64,000 bases of DNA, taken from assembly GCA_964529265.1 (NCBI GenBank), contig CAZGVW010000190.1, positions 1 to 64,000 on the forward strand, read 5' to 3'. Made by a program: the position numbers and the translations under genes. Positions 44,628 through 53,279 of the stretch are shown here, one piece after another (positions within the stretch are counted from its first letter, which is position 1; every line of letters starts with the position of its first letter). This DNA comes from CAZGVW01 sp964529265. Lineage in GTDB: Bacteria > Planctomycetota > Phycisphaerae > Phycisphaerales > UBA1924. The notes beneath the pieces are model-generated. The model saw only the letters and a program-made list of their open reading frames with translations, did no database searches and had not been told where the DNA came from.

Positions 44628-46538
44628 CTACTCGCCCGCCGCGGCGACCCTCGCCGGCGGCGCCTCAGGTGTCTGCGTCGGCGCCTCGCCCAGATACGCC
44701 AGCCCGCGCTCCACCACCCGCCGCACCACCGGCCCCGCCACCTGCGATCCGTAGTGCGTCCGCGCCCGCACGCGCTCCGGCCCCGGATCGTCGATGATCA
44801 CGAGCACCACCACCCGCGGCTGCGCCGCCGGCGCCCCCGCGATGAACGACGAGCAGTACTGCCGGTCAAAGTATCCCCTTCCGCCCGGCCGCGCCACCTT
44901 GGACGTTCCCGACTTCCCGAAGATGTCGTAGCGGAACGGCGCTTCACCCTCACCCTTCCCGGTCCGCAGCCGTAGATCGAGGTTCTCCCCCACTCCCTTC
45001 ATCGCCTCGCGCGCCAGCGCCGCCACCTGCGCCGGCAGCACGCGATGCACGACCGGGGTTTCCTGCGCATCCTGCTTCCCGACCGCCGTCAGCCGCAACC
45101 GAGGCAGCGTCCCCGCCATATCGCCCGGCCGCGCGAACGCGCAGAACGCCCGCGCCATCTGCAGCGGCGACACCGCCACCTCATACCCGAACGACACGCT
45201 CGTCTGCGTGTACTTCGTCCAGTGTTTCGGCGCCGTCACCAGACCCGCGGATTCGCCGGACAATCCAAGCCCCGACGGCGTCCCGAACCCGAATCGACGG
45301 ATCGCCTCCTGCGTCTGCCCATAGGACAGCCGCTCGCACACCTTCACCATACCGATGTTCGATGAGTTGATGAGCACCTGCGACCACGTCTGCTCATCCT
45401 TCTCGACCACGTCCTCGATCGGCCGCCCGTACGCCGTGCGCCACCGCCCGCCCTCCGTATTGATCACCTCGTCCGGCGCCGCAAGCCCCAGTTCCGTCAC
45501 CACCGACCACAGGAACGGCTTGAACGTCGAGCCCGGCTCGTACGCATCTTCAACGCACCGATTCCGCCCCAGCGCCGGGTGAATCTCGCGCCCCGCATCC
45601 TCGGGAATCACCACATAACGAACCCCCGGCTCGGGCGCCGGCGCCCGCTTCCCGGGCTCGGCCACGTACTTCACCACCCCCGGCACATGGCGCACGTGAT
45701 CCACCATCGCGAGGATCTCGCCCGTCGCCGGATCGACCATCAGCAGCCGGCCCCCCGCCGCATCCGCCTCGCGCACGCCGCGCTCCAGTTCCTCCATCGC
45801 GATCTGTTGCAGCGCCAGGTCCACGCTCAACCTCAGCGATTCCCCCGGCGCCGGCGCGGTGTATCCACCCGCCTCGATCCACAGCGCCCGCCCGCGCGCA
45901 TCGTGCACATAGTCCAGCCTTCCGTTCGCCGGCCGCAGCGATTCATCGAACGCCAGCTCGGCGCCGAGCAACCCATCGTGATCCACGCCCACCTTGCCCA
46001 CCAGCGACGCCGTCGCTTCCCCGACCGGCGCCTCGCGCACACTCCTCCGCTCCAGATGCACTCCGGGCAGGTTCAGCGCCAGCACCGCATCCACGCGCCA
46101 CGCGTCCAGCACCCCATCGATCGATACGTACCGAATAGGTCCAAGCCCCTCCGCCTCGCGCCGCTCATTCTCCGCGATCCGCGTCAGGATCCGCGTCCCG
46201 ACGTCGTCCACGTCCACCCCGATCGCCTCCGCCAGCGCGATGATCGACCGGTCATACGGCTGCGCGAACATCACCGGGTCCACAAACACCCGCCGACCCA
46301 CGCGCGTCGCAGCCAGCACACGCCCTCGCCGGTCCAGCAGATCGCCCCGCGGCGCCAGCTCCGAGCGCGACGCCACCCGATCGTCAATGTGCCCCGCCAG
46401 CCGCGCCCCCGGCGCGATCTGCAACTGCGCCACCCGCAGCAGCACGATCACGAACAGCGCCGTCATCCCGATCATGCCGATGCGCCCGACCAGCAGCGCC
46501 CGACCATCCGCGCCGCGGTTCATTCCGGCTCCGCTCAT
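44628..46538 (-). CDS. ftsI: Division-type penicillin-binding protein FtsI
   Basis: Septal peptidoglycan transpeptidase. The 636-residue bitopic protein has a membrane helix (~15-40), a dimerisation domain and the transpeptidase domain with SxxK in GSTFKPF near residue 336, SxN in INSSNIGMV near 390 and KSG in FGKSGTSKV near 541; RGDLLDRRGRVLA marks class B PBPs. The ATG overlaps the ftsL TGA as ATGA, fixing the start and suggesting translational coupling. A Pro/Ala tail ends the protein. It is the last gene of this division cluster; murE and mraY do not follow. Confidence 0.95.
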   Translation of the reverse strand: MSGAGMNRGADGRALLVGRIGMIGMTALFVIVLLRVAQLQIAPGARLAGHIDDRVASRSELAPRGDLLDRRGRVLAATRVGRRVFVDPVMFAQPYDRSIIALAEAIGVDVDDVGTRILTRIAENERREAEGLGPIRYVSIDGVLDAWRVDAVLALNLPGVHLERRSVREAPVGEATASLVGKVGVDHDGLLGAELAFDESLRPANGRLDYVHDARGRALWIEAGGYTAPAPGESLRLSVDLALQQIAMEELERGVREADAAGGRLLMVDPATGEILAMVDHVRHVPGVVKYVAEPGKRAPAPEPGVRYVVIPEDAGREIHPALGRNRCVEDAYEPGSTFKPFLWSVVTELGLAAPDEVINTEGGRWRTAYGRPIEDVVEKDEQTWSQVLINSSNIGMVKVCERLSYGQTQEAIRRFGFGTPSGLGLSGESAGLVTAPKHWTKYTQTSVSFGYEVAVSPLQMARAFCAFARPGDMAGTLPRLRLTAVGKQDAQETPVVHRVLPAQVAALAREAMKGVGENLDLRLRTGKGEGEAPFRYDIFGKSGTSKVARPGGRGYFDRQYCSSFIAGAPAAQPRVVVLVIIDDPGPERVRARTHYGSQVAGPVVRRVVERGLAYLGEAPTQTPEAPPARVAAAGE

Positions 46539-46906
46539 GGCGTCCGACGCTCCATCGGCTCCGGCCCCTGCCCCCCCGGAACCCCCGGAACCCCGGAAAC
46601 CCCCGGCGCCGGCAACCCCGCCGCGAGCGACATCGCCGCCTCCGGCCCCCGCGGCTTCGCCTGGTTCAGCAGCACAGGCGCCATCGGGTCCAGCCCCGCC
46701 TGCGCAATCAGCGATTCCACGCTCAACGGCTGCGTCCGCTCCGCAATCTGCACGCGCAGTTTCCAGATCGTCTCATCGTGCGCCGCAATCCGCGCCTGCA
46801 GTTGCGCCAGATCATGCGCAATCTGCACCCGCTGCTGCCGCACCGAAAGCAGCGACGCCGCCGTCGCGCCCGCAATCAGCACCAGCGCCGAGAGTTTGCC
46901 CACCAC
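46535..46906 (-). CDS. ftsL: FtsL-like division protein with collagen-like tail
   Basis: A 123-residue bitopic protein: one helix (LSALVLIAGATAASLLS), then a coiled coil (QIAHDLAQLQARIAAHDETI) and a conserved-looking region (QPLSVESLIAQAGLDPM), the size and layout of FtsL. Identification rests on this and its place just before ftsI; FtsL sequences are poorly conserved. GTG at 46906 follows GGAGG by seven bases. The C-terminal ~25 residues (PGVSGVPGVPGGQGPEP) come from a GGAACCCC-type simple repeat. Confidence 0.8.
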   Translation of the reverse strand: MVGKLSALVLIAGATAASLLSVRQQRVQIAHDLAQLQARIAAHDETIWKLRVQIAERTQPLSVESLIAQAGLDPMAPVLLNQAKPRGPEAAMSLAAGLPAPGVSGVPGVPGGQGPEPMERRTP

Positions 46907-46953
46907 GTCCGGTCCTCCAATGCCCCCCGGGGGCGGGGGCGGTCGCGGGGGCG

Positions 46954-47907
46954 TCACCGCGCGGGAAGCTTCAGCACCGTCCCCGCAGGCACCACGTCCG
47001 GATCGTCGAGCACGTCGTCGTTCAGATCCGCGATCTCCTGCCACCGCCGGGCCGACCCCAGTTGCGACTTCGCGATGTCGCCCAGCGTCTCGCCCTTCTT
47101 CACCTTGTGCCGCCGTGACGGCGAGCTGGAAGCCTGCCGCGATTCCCGCGGCGACACGGCCTTGGACGGCGCAATGCGCTCCTGCTCAAGCCCCTTCGCA
47201 GGGGCCCCCGCGGGCCGCCTCCCCAGCAGCACATCCTTCGATGGCACGAACAGCGTCACGCCCGCCCGCACCGTCTCCTCATCCACCACGCGGTCGCGAT
47301 TGAACTGCGCGAGTTTCCGGTACAGCGAGCCGTCGCCGTAATGCTTCTTCGCGATCCCCCAGAGCGATTCTCCATCCTGCACAACATGCGTCGGCGCGCC
47401 ATCGCGCGGATCCGTCGATGCCAGGGCTGCGCCCCCATCGCCCGCCGCCGCGCCCTTCACCCGATCAATCTCCTGCCTCAGCGCCGCCTCCTGCTCGTCC
47501 ATGCCCGTCCGGTGCGTCGGCGGCACATGAAGCGCCACCGCCTCGTGCGATTGCCCGACCTGCTGTCCCATGTCGATGATCGTCGGTCCGACCCGATCCG
47601 CCCAACCCTTGGCCGTCTCCAGCGCATCCGCGAGCACCGAGGGCCCCGCGCCGTCTCCGCTCTCCATGCCGCCAAGCGCCCCCGCCGGAGGCGCTTCGAT
47701 GCTCGCCGCCGCGGTCAGCCGCATCGCCGCCACGTCGCCAAGTTCCTCCTCGGCGTCGAAGTCCGTCAGGTCGCTCGCCGCCTCGACCCGTGTCGCCTCG
47801 CCCAGGCGGGCGCTTCGGCCCGCTGAGAAATGGTCGGAGATGACCACCCCGACCACCAGCACCAGGGCGAAACCGATCAGCACGGCGAGTTTGTGTTCAC
47901 GCGTCAT
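46954..47907 (-). CDS. Membrane-anchored protein with two LysM domains
   Basis: A 317-residue protein with an N-terminal membrane helix (LAVLIGFALVLVVGVVI) and an acidic linker. LysM domains lie at ~192-240 (THVVQDGESLWGIAKKHYGD...VTLFVPS) and ~272-316 (HKVKKGETLGDIAKSQLG...TVLKLPAR). LysM binds peptidoglycan glycan strands, and the place between rsmH and ftsL suggests a division or cell-wall role. The ATG at 47907 starts the signal anchor. The four genes rsmH, LysM, ftsL and ftsI are probably one operon. Confidence 0.88.
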   Translation of the reverse strand: MTREHKLAVLIGFALVLVVGVVISDHFSAGRSARLGEATRVEAASDLTDFDAEEELGDVAAMRLTAAASIEAPPAGALGGMESGDGAGPSVLADALETAKGWADRVGPTIIDMGQQVGQSHEAVALHVPPTHRTGMDEQEAALRQEIDRVKGAAAGDGGAALASTDPRDGAPTHVVQDGESLWGIAKKHYGDGSLYRKLAQFNRDRVVDEETVRAGVTLFVPSKDVLLGRRPAGAPAKGLEQERIAPSKAVSPRESRQASSSPSRRHKVKKGETLGDIAKSQLGSARRWQEIADLNDDVLDDPDVVPAGTVLKLPAR

Positions 47908-48031
47908 TGGGCGAGCGTCCTTGCAACATCCGGGCGTCCGCGAGTCGCCGCCGGGGAGCCCGTTCGCCCGGCGTCTCTGATAATCCACGCCCGGACCCGC
48001 CGGCCCGCCACGTGACTCGCATCCCCCGGGC

Positions 48032-49015
48032 TCATCCCGGGAGCGCAATCGCCCGCAACTTCGCCGACCTCGATCGCGGGTTGGCCGCGACCTCCGCCTC
48101 ATCCGCCTCCACAGGCTTCCTGGTCAGCGCCTGCGCCAAACCCTGCCGCACCAAGTCCCCAAATGCCTGCTTCACCATCCGGTCTTCCAGCGAGTGAAAG
48201 GAGATCACTGCGATCCGCGCTCCCGGCCGCAGCCACACCGCCGCGGCTTTGCCGCCCGTCGCCAGCGCCACCGCGGCGCGGCGGATGGCTTCCAGCAGCG
48301 CCCCGAGGCTGCCGAGTTCATCGTTGACCGCGATCCGCAACGCCTGAAAGGTTTTCGTAGCAGGGTCGATCCGCGACATCCCACGCTGTTTCCCGATGGC
48401 TGAACGGACAATCTGGGCGAGTTGAGCGGTGGTCTGTATCGGCCCCTCGCTTCGGGCGGCGACAAGTTTTCGGGCGATCACCCGGTGGGCCCGCTCCTCC
48501 CCGAAATCGCGCAGGATCTCCCCAAGGTCCTGCTCGGGCAGCGTGTTCACGAGGTCCGCCGCAGTGACCGGGCCTGAGGGGTCGAACCGCATGTCCAGCG
48601 GCCCCTCGCGCATGAAACTCAATCCCCGCGACGCGTCCTCCATCTGGGGCGACGCGAAGCCCAGGTCAGCCAACACCACGTCCGCGGCCAGCCCCTGCTC
48701 CACGAGCCGCCGCGGAGCATCGGCGAAGTTTCCCTGGAGTGCGACCACACGAGGCGCTGCCCCCCTGTCCCCGCGGACCCGCGCTTCCGACCGCGAGAGG
48801 TTCGCCGGATCGGCATCGTTCAGAGCGATGACGCCCTTTGGACCCAGCCGCGCGGCGATCGCGGCCGCGTGTCCTCCCATTCCCGCTGTGCAATCGAGCG
48901 CCGTCTCTCCGCTGTGAGGATCGAGCGCCCCAAGCGTCTCTCGGAGCAGGACCGGGATGTGCGAAGGTGACTCCAATGGGCGCCGCTCGTGGCCAGTACC
49001 ATACCGCCCAATCAT
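48032..49015 (-). CDS. rsmH: 16S rRNA (cytosine-N4) methyltransferase RsmH
   Basis: Methylates C1402 of 16S rRNA with RsmI. The 327-residue protein has HIPVLLRETLGAL, the SAM motif DCTAGMGGHAAAI, VVLADLGFASPQMEDASRG, LVNTLPEQDLGEILRDFGEE and the end motif ISFHSLEDRMVKQAF. The ATG at 49015 pairs with the sppA start within one CATG; an in-frame TTG 16 codons later, close to HIPVLL, is an alternative. It heads the division-gene run on this strand. Confidence 0.93.
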   Translation of the reverse strand: MIGRYGTGHERRPLESPSHIPVLLRETLGALDPHSGETALDCTAGMGGHAAAIAARLGPKGVIALNDADPANLSRSEARVRGDRGAAPRVVALQGNFADAPRRLVEQGLAADVVLADLGFASPQMEDASRGLSFMREGPLDMRFDPSGPVTAADLVNTLPEQDLGEILRDFGEERAHRVIARKLVAARSEGPIQTTAQLAQIVRSAIGKQRGMSRIDPATKTFQALRIAVNDELGSLGALLEAIRRAAVALATGGKAAAVWLRPGARIAVISFHSLEDRMVKQAFGDLVRQGLAQALTRKPVEADEAEVAANPRSRSAKLRAIALPG

Positions 49016-50063
49016 GCGCACACCATCACACCGTCGCTTCGGGCTCGCCGCCGCTGCTCTTGCGCTCGCGCTCCCCGCGGGCTGCCTGCCCCAGCGAGTC
49101 GTCATCGACCTCAAGGCCGGCGGCGCCGAACTCAAGGAGTCCACGATCATTGTTGATGAGGGCGCCGCGGCCGCGCCCAAGGTGGCTCTCATCGAGGTCT
49201 CGGGGCTTATTGCCGGCGTCTCGGTCCCCGGGCTCTTTCAGCCCGGGCCCAACCCCGTGGATGAACTGGTGGCCCGCCTCGACATGGCGGCCCGCGATCG
49301 CGCTGTGCGCGCCGTGGTGCTCCGCATCAACTCCACCGGGGGCACCGTCACCGGCAGCGAGACGATGGCTCGCGAGGTTCGCCGCTTTGCCGAGTCAACC
49401 GGCAAACCCGTGGTCTCCTCCATGGGCGAGGTCGCCGCCAGTGGCGGCTTCTTCGTCGCCGTCGCGGCCGATCGAGTCGTCGCGGAGCCCACGACGGTCA
49501 CCGGGTCCATCGGCGTCATCATGCAGACCTTCAACATCGAGGGAACGCTCAAGATGATCGGCGCCAGCGCCCGCGCCGTGACCAGCGGCCCCAACAAGGA
49601 CCTCGCCAGCCCATTCGCGCCCGAGCGCGAAGAGCAGTACGCCATCCTGCAGGGCATGGTGGATGAGTTCTACGGCCGCTTCCGCGCCCACGTCATTCGC
49701 CGCCGGCCCTCCTTCGACGCCGCGGCAAACGACTGGGCCCTCGACGGCCGCGTGATCACAGGCGCCGAAGCGGAGCGGATCCACCTCGTGGACGAAACCG
49801 GCGGCGTCCGCGAGGCCTTCGCCGCCGCCAAGCGCCTCACGGACCTGCCCGCGGCCCGCCTCGTGACCTACCACGCGGATACGCGTTCGCCCCGGACGCC
49901 TTACTCCCCCACCGCTTCGGCGGGCGCACGCGGCGAAGCCGGCCCCGGAGGAACGGCGGGGGCCGGAGGCGAGCGCGAGATCAATCTGCTGCAAATCAAT
50001 GCGTCCGCCATGTGGGGCGGCCTGCCCGCGGCGCCGGGGTTCTACTTCCTCTGGGTGCCCTGA
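49014..50063 (+). CDS. sppA: Signal peptide peptidase SppA (S49), lipoprotein form
   Basis: Digests cleaved signal peptides in the membrane. The 349-residue protein has a signal with lipobox (LALPAGC, Cys24), the S49 core and a catalytic dyad of Ser143 (VAASGGFF) and Lys195 (GPNKDL), 52 residues apart as in the single-domain Bacillus SppA. The usual membrane anchor is replaced by a lipid anchor. The C-terminal ~60 residues contain a Gly/Ala stretch. A TACCAT box lies 11 bases before the ATG. Confidence 0.92.
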   Translation: MRTPSHRRFGLAAAALALALPAGCLPQRVVIDLKAGGAELKESTIIVDEGAAAAPKVALIEVSGLIAGVSVPGLFQPGPNPVDELVARLDMAARDRAVRAVVLRINSTGGTVTGSETMAREVRRFAESTGKPVVSSMGEVAASGGFFVAVAADRVVAEPTTVTGSIGVIMQTFNIEGTLKMIGASARAVTSGPNKDLASPFAPEREEQYAILQGMVDEFYGRFRAHVIRRRPSFDAAANDWALDGRVITGAEAERIHLVDETGGVREAFAAAKRLTDLPAARLVTYHADTRSPRTPYSPTASAGARGEAGPGGTAGAGGEREINLLQINASAMWGGLPAAPGFYFLWVP

Positions 50064-50079
50064 CGGCGAATGCATCAGC

Positions 50080-50196
50080 GCCGGCTTCAGGCCGTTTCAA
50101 CGGCCTTGCTCGCTTGCAGGCCTCGGCTTCAGCCGTGGTCAACGCCATCACCCGCGCTTCCAGCCCGTTTCAACGGGCTTCCACGCTCCGCGGCTT
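50080..50196. repeat. GGCTTCAG/CCGTTTCAACGG repeat, likely bidirectional terminator
   Basis: Degenerate units of CGGCTTCAG with hairpins GGCCGTTTCAACGGCC (50090-50105) and AGCCCGTTTCAACGGGCT (50162-50179), and partial units at about 50124 and 50191. It fills the space between the convergent sppA and lipB stops, so it may end both transcripts. Confidence 0.7.
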
Positions 50197-51014
50197 CAGT
50201 CCTCGCCGCCCAGGTCATGGAGACCCATCCGCCGCACAACGGCGTCGTCGAAAGCCCGCGAGAGAGTGCTCTTCACCTCGCCCATTTCAGGGCAGGAAGC
50301 GCCGAGTTCCCGCTCCAGGCTCGTCACGCTGCGCCCCGCCAGCCCGCACGGGACGATGAGATTGAAGTGATCGAGATTCGTTGAAACGTTCAGCGCCAGC
50401 CCGTGCGTTGAAACCCACCGGCCGACGCGCACACCCATCGCGCAGATCTTCCGCCCCGCCTGCGCCGAGCCGTTGCATGCGCCCCCGGGTGATTCCACTG
50501 TGGCGCCCTCGCCGCCCACCCACACGCCGGTGGCGCACACATCCCGATGCGCCTGCACGCCGAACGACCGGCACACGCCGATCACGATCTCCTCGAGCAG
50601 CCGCATGTAGTCGTGCAGCCCGAGCCTCAGCCGGTTGAGGTCGAGAATCGGGTATGCGATGAGCTGCCCCGGTCCGTGATACGTGATGTCGCCGCCACGG
50701 TCCGTCTCGGCGATCTCAACACCGGCAGCGCGCACCTGCGCTTCCGTGGCGAGCAGGTGCTGCCTCGCGGTGGGGCGACGGCTGACGGTGATCACGGGCG
50801 GATCATGCTCCAGCAGCAGCAGAAATCCGGCGCGCGTCTCCGCATCGCCTTCCCTGCGCCATGAGAGAACCTCGTCGCGCCGCGCTGCCTGAAGTTCGAG
50901 CCCGCGCTCATAGGACAGGCTGCCGTGATCCTCAACGATCAGCGCGGATTGCCGCGCCGAGGGTTCTCCGATGCCGCCCCGCGCCAAGCCTGGCTTTTCG
51001 ACCGAATCCCTCAT
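50196..51014 (-). CDS. lipB: Octanoyltransferase LipB
   Basis: Moves octanoate from acyl carrier protein to lipoyl domains. The 272-residue protein has DRGGDITYHGPGQLIAYPIL, LEEIVIGVCRSFGV, the lysine region AGRKICAMGVRVGRWVSTHG near residue 187 and the catalytic cysteine in LIVPCGLAG near 221. It would serve the E2 subunit of this window among others. LipA is not nearby. Residues ~168-182 are a small insertion before the catalytic lysine. Confidence 0.94.
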   Translation of the reverse strand: MRDSVEKPGLARGGIGEPSARQSALIVEDHGSLSYERGLELQAARRDEVLSWRREGDAETRAGFLLLLEHDPPVITVSRRPTARQHLLATEAQVRAAGVEIAETDRGGDITYHGPGQLIAYPILDLNRLRLGLHDYMRLLEEIVIGVCRSFGVQAHRDVCATGVWVGGEGATVESPGGACNGSAQAGRKICAMGVRVGRWVSTHGLALNVSTNLDHFNLIVPCGLAGRSVTSLERELGASCPEMGEVKSTLSRAFDDAVVRRMGLHDLGGED

Positions 51015-51210
51015 CGTGAAATCCTAGGACCACCAAGCAATCGCCCCGCGAAGAAAGTCCTTCACCCCCCTGCAACCACCCCGCTCATCCCTGCGAACAA
51101 CCTGTATGGAGGAGATGGCGGCCGCGGGGCGCTCGCTCAACATGGCGAGCCGCCACCGCACGGCGCCGGCCGGGCCATGGCAGCCTAGCCACGCTCGGCC
51201 CGCGCCATTC

Positions 51211-52584
51211 TCACACCGGCGCCGTCGCGCGCATCGAAGCGATGGCCCTTTCGTACACCTCGACGCACTTCTTGGCAGCGCCTTCCCAGGTCAGCTTGCG
51301 CACTTCGAACGCGCCGTGTTCGCGCAGGGTCTGCGAGAGCGGTGGATGCCGCAGCACCGCGATGATCTTGTTCGCCATCTCGTCGATGTCCCAGAAATCC
51401 ACTTTGAGCGCGTGCGTCAGCACCTCCGACACGCCCGAAGTCCGGCTGATGATCACCGGCGTGTCGTGGCTCATCGCCTCCAGCGGCGCGATGCCGAAGG
51501 GCTCGCTCACCGAGGGCATCACGTAGAGGTCCGCCATCCGGAACACGCGCCGCACGTCAGCCCCGCGCAGGAAGCCCGTGAAGAGCACCTTCTGGCCGAT
51601 CCCCATCTCCGCCGCCAGTTCGATCATGCGCCGCGTCATGTCCCCGGCGCCCGCGACGATGAACTTCACGTTGTCCATCTTTTCGAGAACCCGCTTCGCC
51701 GCGGCGATGAAGTACTCCGGCCCCTTCTGCATCGTGATGCGCCCGAGGAAGAGCACGATCCTGTCGCCCGCCTCCACCCGCATCTCCGGGCCCGGCTGCG
51801 GCAACTCCGCCTCCACCCCGTTGTAGACCACCGCGATCTTGTCCCCCGCGACGCCGTACCGCTCCACGACGATGGATCGCGTGTACTCGCTCACCGCAAC
51901 CACGAACATCGCCGCGTGCATCCCGCGGCGCTCGATGTCGTACACGCGCTGATGCACGTTCACGCCTGATCGATCGAACTCCGTCGAGTGAATGTGCACC
52001 ACCAGCGGCCTGCCCGTCGCACGTGCGATCGCCATTCCCGCGGGATACGTCATCCAGTCGTGCGCGTGAACGACGTCGAACCGCTCCTTGCGCGCCACCG
52101 CCATCACGAGCCGCGCATACCGCTCCGCGTCTCCGACCACGTCGCCGTGGTAGTCGCCCCCGCGGGCGATCGGCGCCGCGGCGATCTCGCCCGGCCCGCT
52201 CACCGGCACGCCGGCGCTCCGCAGCGCCTCAACCTCGTTGGAGGCGCCGCTGCCCCCCGAGTGAATCTCCCCGGCGAGCGCCACCCCCCGCGAACCGCCG
52301 GGATAGGGGCTCGCCAGCGCCGCGGGCACCGCGCGGAAGACCACGCCCTGAAACTCCCCGCTCGTGTAGGACTCAACACCCTCGTCCGCCGCCGATCCAA
52401 CCGGCGACCCCTCGGGGCTCAGCAACTGCACGTGCGTGGCGTGCGACCGCTCCACCGCCTTCGGCAGCACGAACACCACGTTGTGACCCAGACGATCGAG
52501 CGCGCGCGTCAGCCCCTGGCACGCTGTGCCGAGACCGCCGGTGATGAACGGCGGAAACTCCCAACCCAGCATCAGGATCCGCAT
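51211..52584 (-). CDS. GT4/GT5-like glycosyltransferase
   Basis: A 457-residue GT-B enzyme. The N-terminal start RILMLGWEFPPFITGGLGTA is the glycogen-synthase-like donor loop, VVHAHDWMTYPAGMAIARA follows, and the C-terminal domain has VLFLGRITMQKGPEYFIAAA and the E-x7-E region SVSEPFGIAPLEAM. An insertion of about 70 residues (~75-145) is rich in Gly/Ser/Ala. Substrate and product (glycogen, trehalose or cell-surface glycan) cannot be told. The ATG at 52584 is preceded by GGAGG at short spacing. It is 41 bases downstream of the next gene on the strand. Confidence 0.9.
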   Translation of the reverse strand: MRILMLGWEFPPFITGGLGTACQGLTRALDRLGHNVVFVLPKAVERSHATHVQLLSPEGSPVGSAADEGVESYTSGEFQGVVFRAVPAALASPYPGGSRGVALAGEIHSGGSGASNEVEALRSAGVPVSGPGEIAAAPIARGGDYHGDVVGDAERYARLVMAVARKERFDVVHAHDWMTYPAGMAIARATGRPLVVHIHSTEFDRSGVNVHQRVYDIERRGMHAAMFVVAVSEYTRSIVVERYGVAGDKIAVVYNGVEAELPQPGPEMRVEAGDRIVLFLGRITMQKGPEYFIAAAKRVLEKMDNVKFIVAGAGDMTRRMIELAAEMGIGQKVLFTGFLRGADVRRVFRMADLYVMPSVSEPFGIAPLEAMSHDTPVIISRTSGVSEVLTHALKVDFWDIDEMANKIIAVLRHPPLSQTLREHGAFEVRKLTWEGAAKKCVEVYERAIASMRATAPV

Positions 52585-52625
52585 GCCGCCTCCGCCATGC
52601 GCGCCTCGCGGCGCGCATCCTGCGA

Positions 52626-53117
52626 TCAATCGTCCTCGTCCGAAGCCTCCATGTCGCCCAGCGGCCGGAACGCCGCTTCATAGGCCAGCAGCCACTGCAT
52701 CGCCGTTCTCGCCGCCGATGTCGCCGGCCGCTCGAGTTCGACCGGCAGCGGCGACCGGAACGTGAACAGCATGTCCTCACTCCGGAAGTGCTCCACGACC
52801 GGCGCCCCGTCCTCCCATCCCTGCTCGGCCAGTTCCTCCTCGATCAACTCCTCCATCTTGTCGCCCGTGTGGAGCAGGTCCGTCTCGATCGATTCGCTCA
52901 GCCACCGGTCCTTCATCACCAGGCTCACCCAGAGACACCCGCCATCCACCTCCAGCCGGTAGAACGCCGGCTCCGCCGCCTCCTTCGCCTGGCAGACAAG
53001 CATCCCGTCGCGAACGACCGCGCTCGCAAAAGCGCCCGCCCGCTCGGCCTCGTCGCGCACCGTGTGAAGGAGGGTCTGCACTGTCGAAGAAAGGGCCGCG
53101 GCGGGCGGCTTGGTCAT
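52626..53117 (-). CDS. Hypothetical protein (163 aa)
   Basis: I do not recognise the family. It is an acidic soluble protein with alternating strands and helices (FASAVVRDGMLVCQAKEA, GGCLWVSLVMKDRWLSESIE, EELAEQGWEDG). It ends MEASDEDD. AGGAG lies six bases before the ATG at 53117; a GTG one codon earlier is also in frame. It precedes the glycosyltransferase gene, probably in one transcript, and is divergent from prmC. Confidence 0.75.
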   Translation of the reverse strand: MTKPPAAALSSTVQTLLHTVRDEAERAGAFASAVVRDGMLVCQAKEAAEPAFYRLEVDGGCLWVSLVMKDRWLSESIETDLLHTGDKMEELIEEELAEQGWEDGAPVVEHFRSEDMLFTFRSPLPVELERPATSAARTAMQWLLAYEAAFRPLGDMEASDEDD

Positions 53118-53279
53118 CACCGGCTCCTCTGTTCATCATCGGGGCCCCGCCCCGAAATCGAGCGGGGGGAGGATGATAACGGCGCCGGCCCGGCCGGGAC
53201 GCACCCGGGATTCCGCGGATATCGCCGTTGCCGCGGGCCGTTCGACCTATGCTCCCCGTTCCCCGGCGCGAAACATCGC

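Noticed and set aside
45579..47303. A 574-codon frame opposite ftsI and ftsL
   Set aside because: Arg/His/Pro-rich with no domain; ftsI motifs on the other strand are complete.
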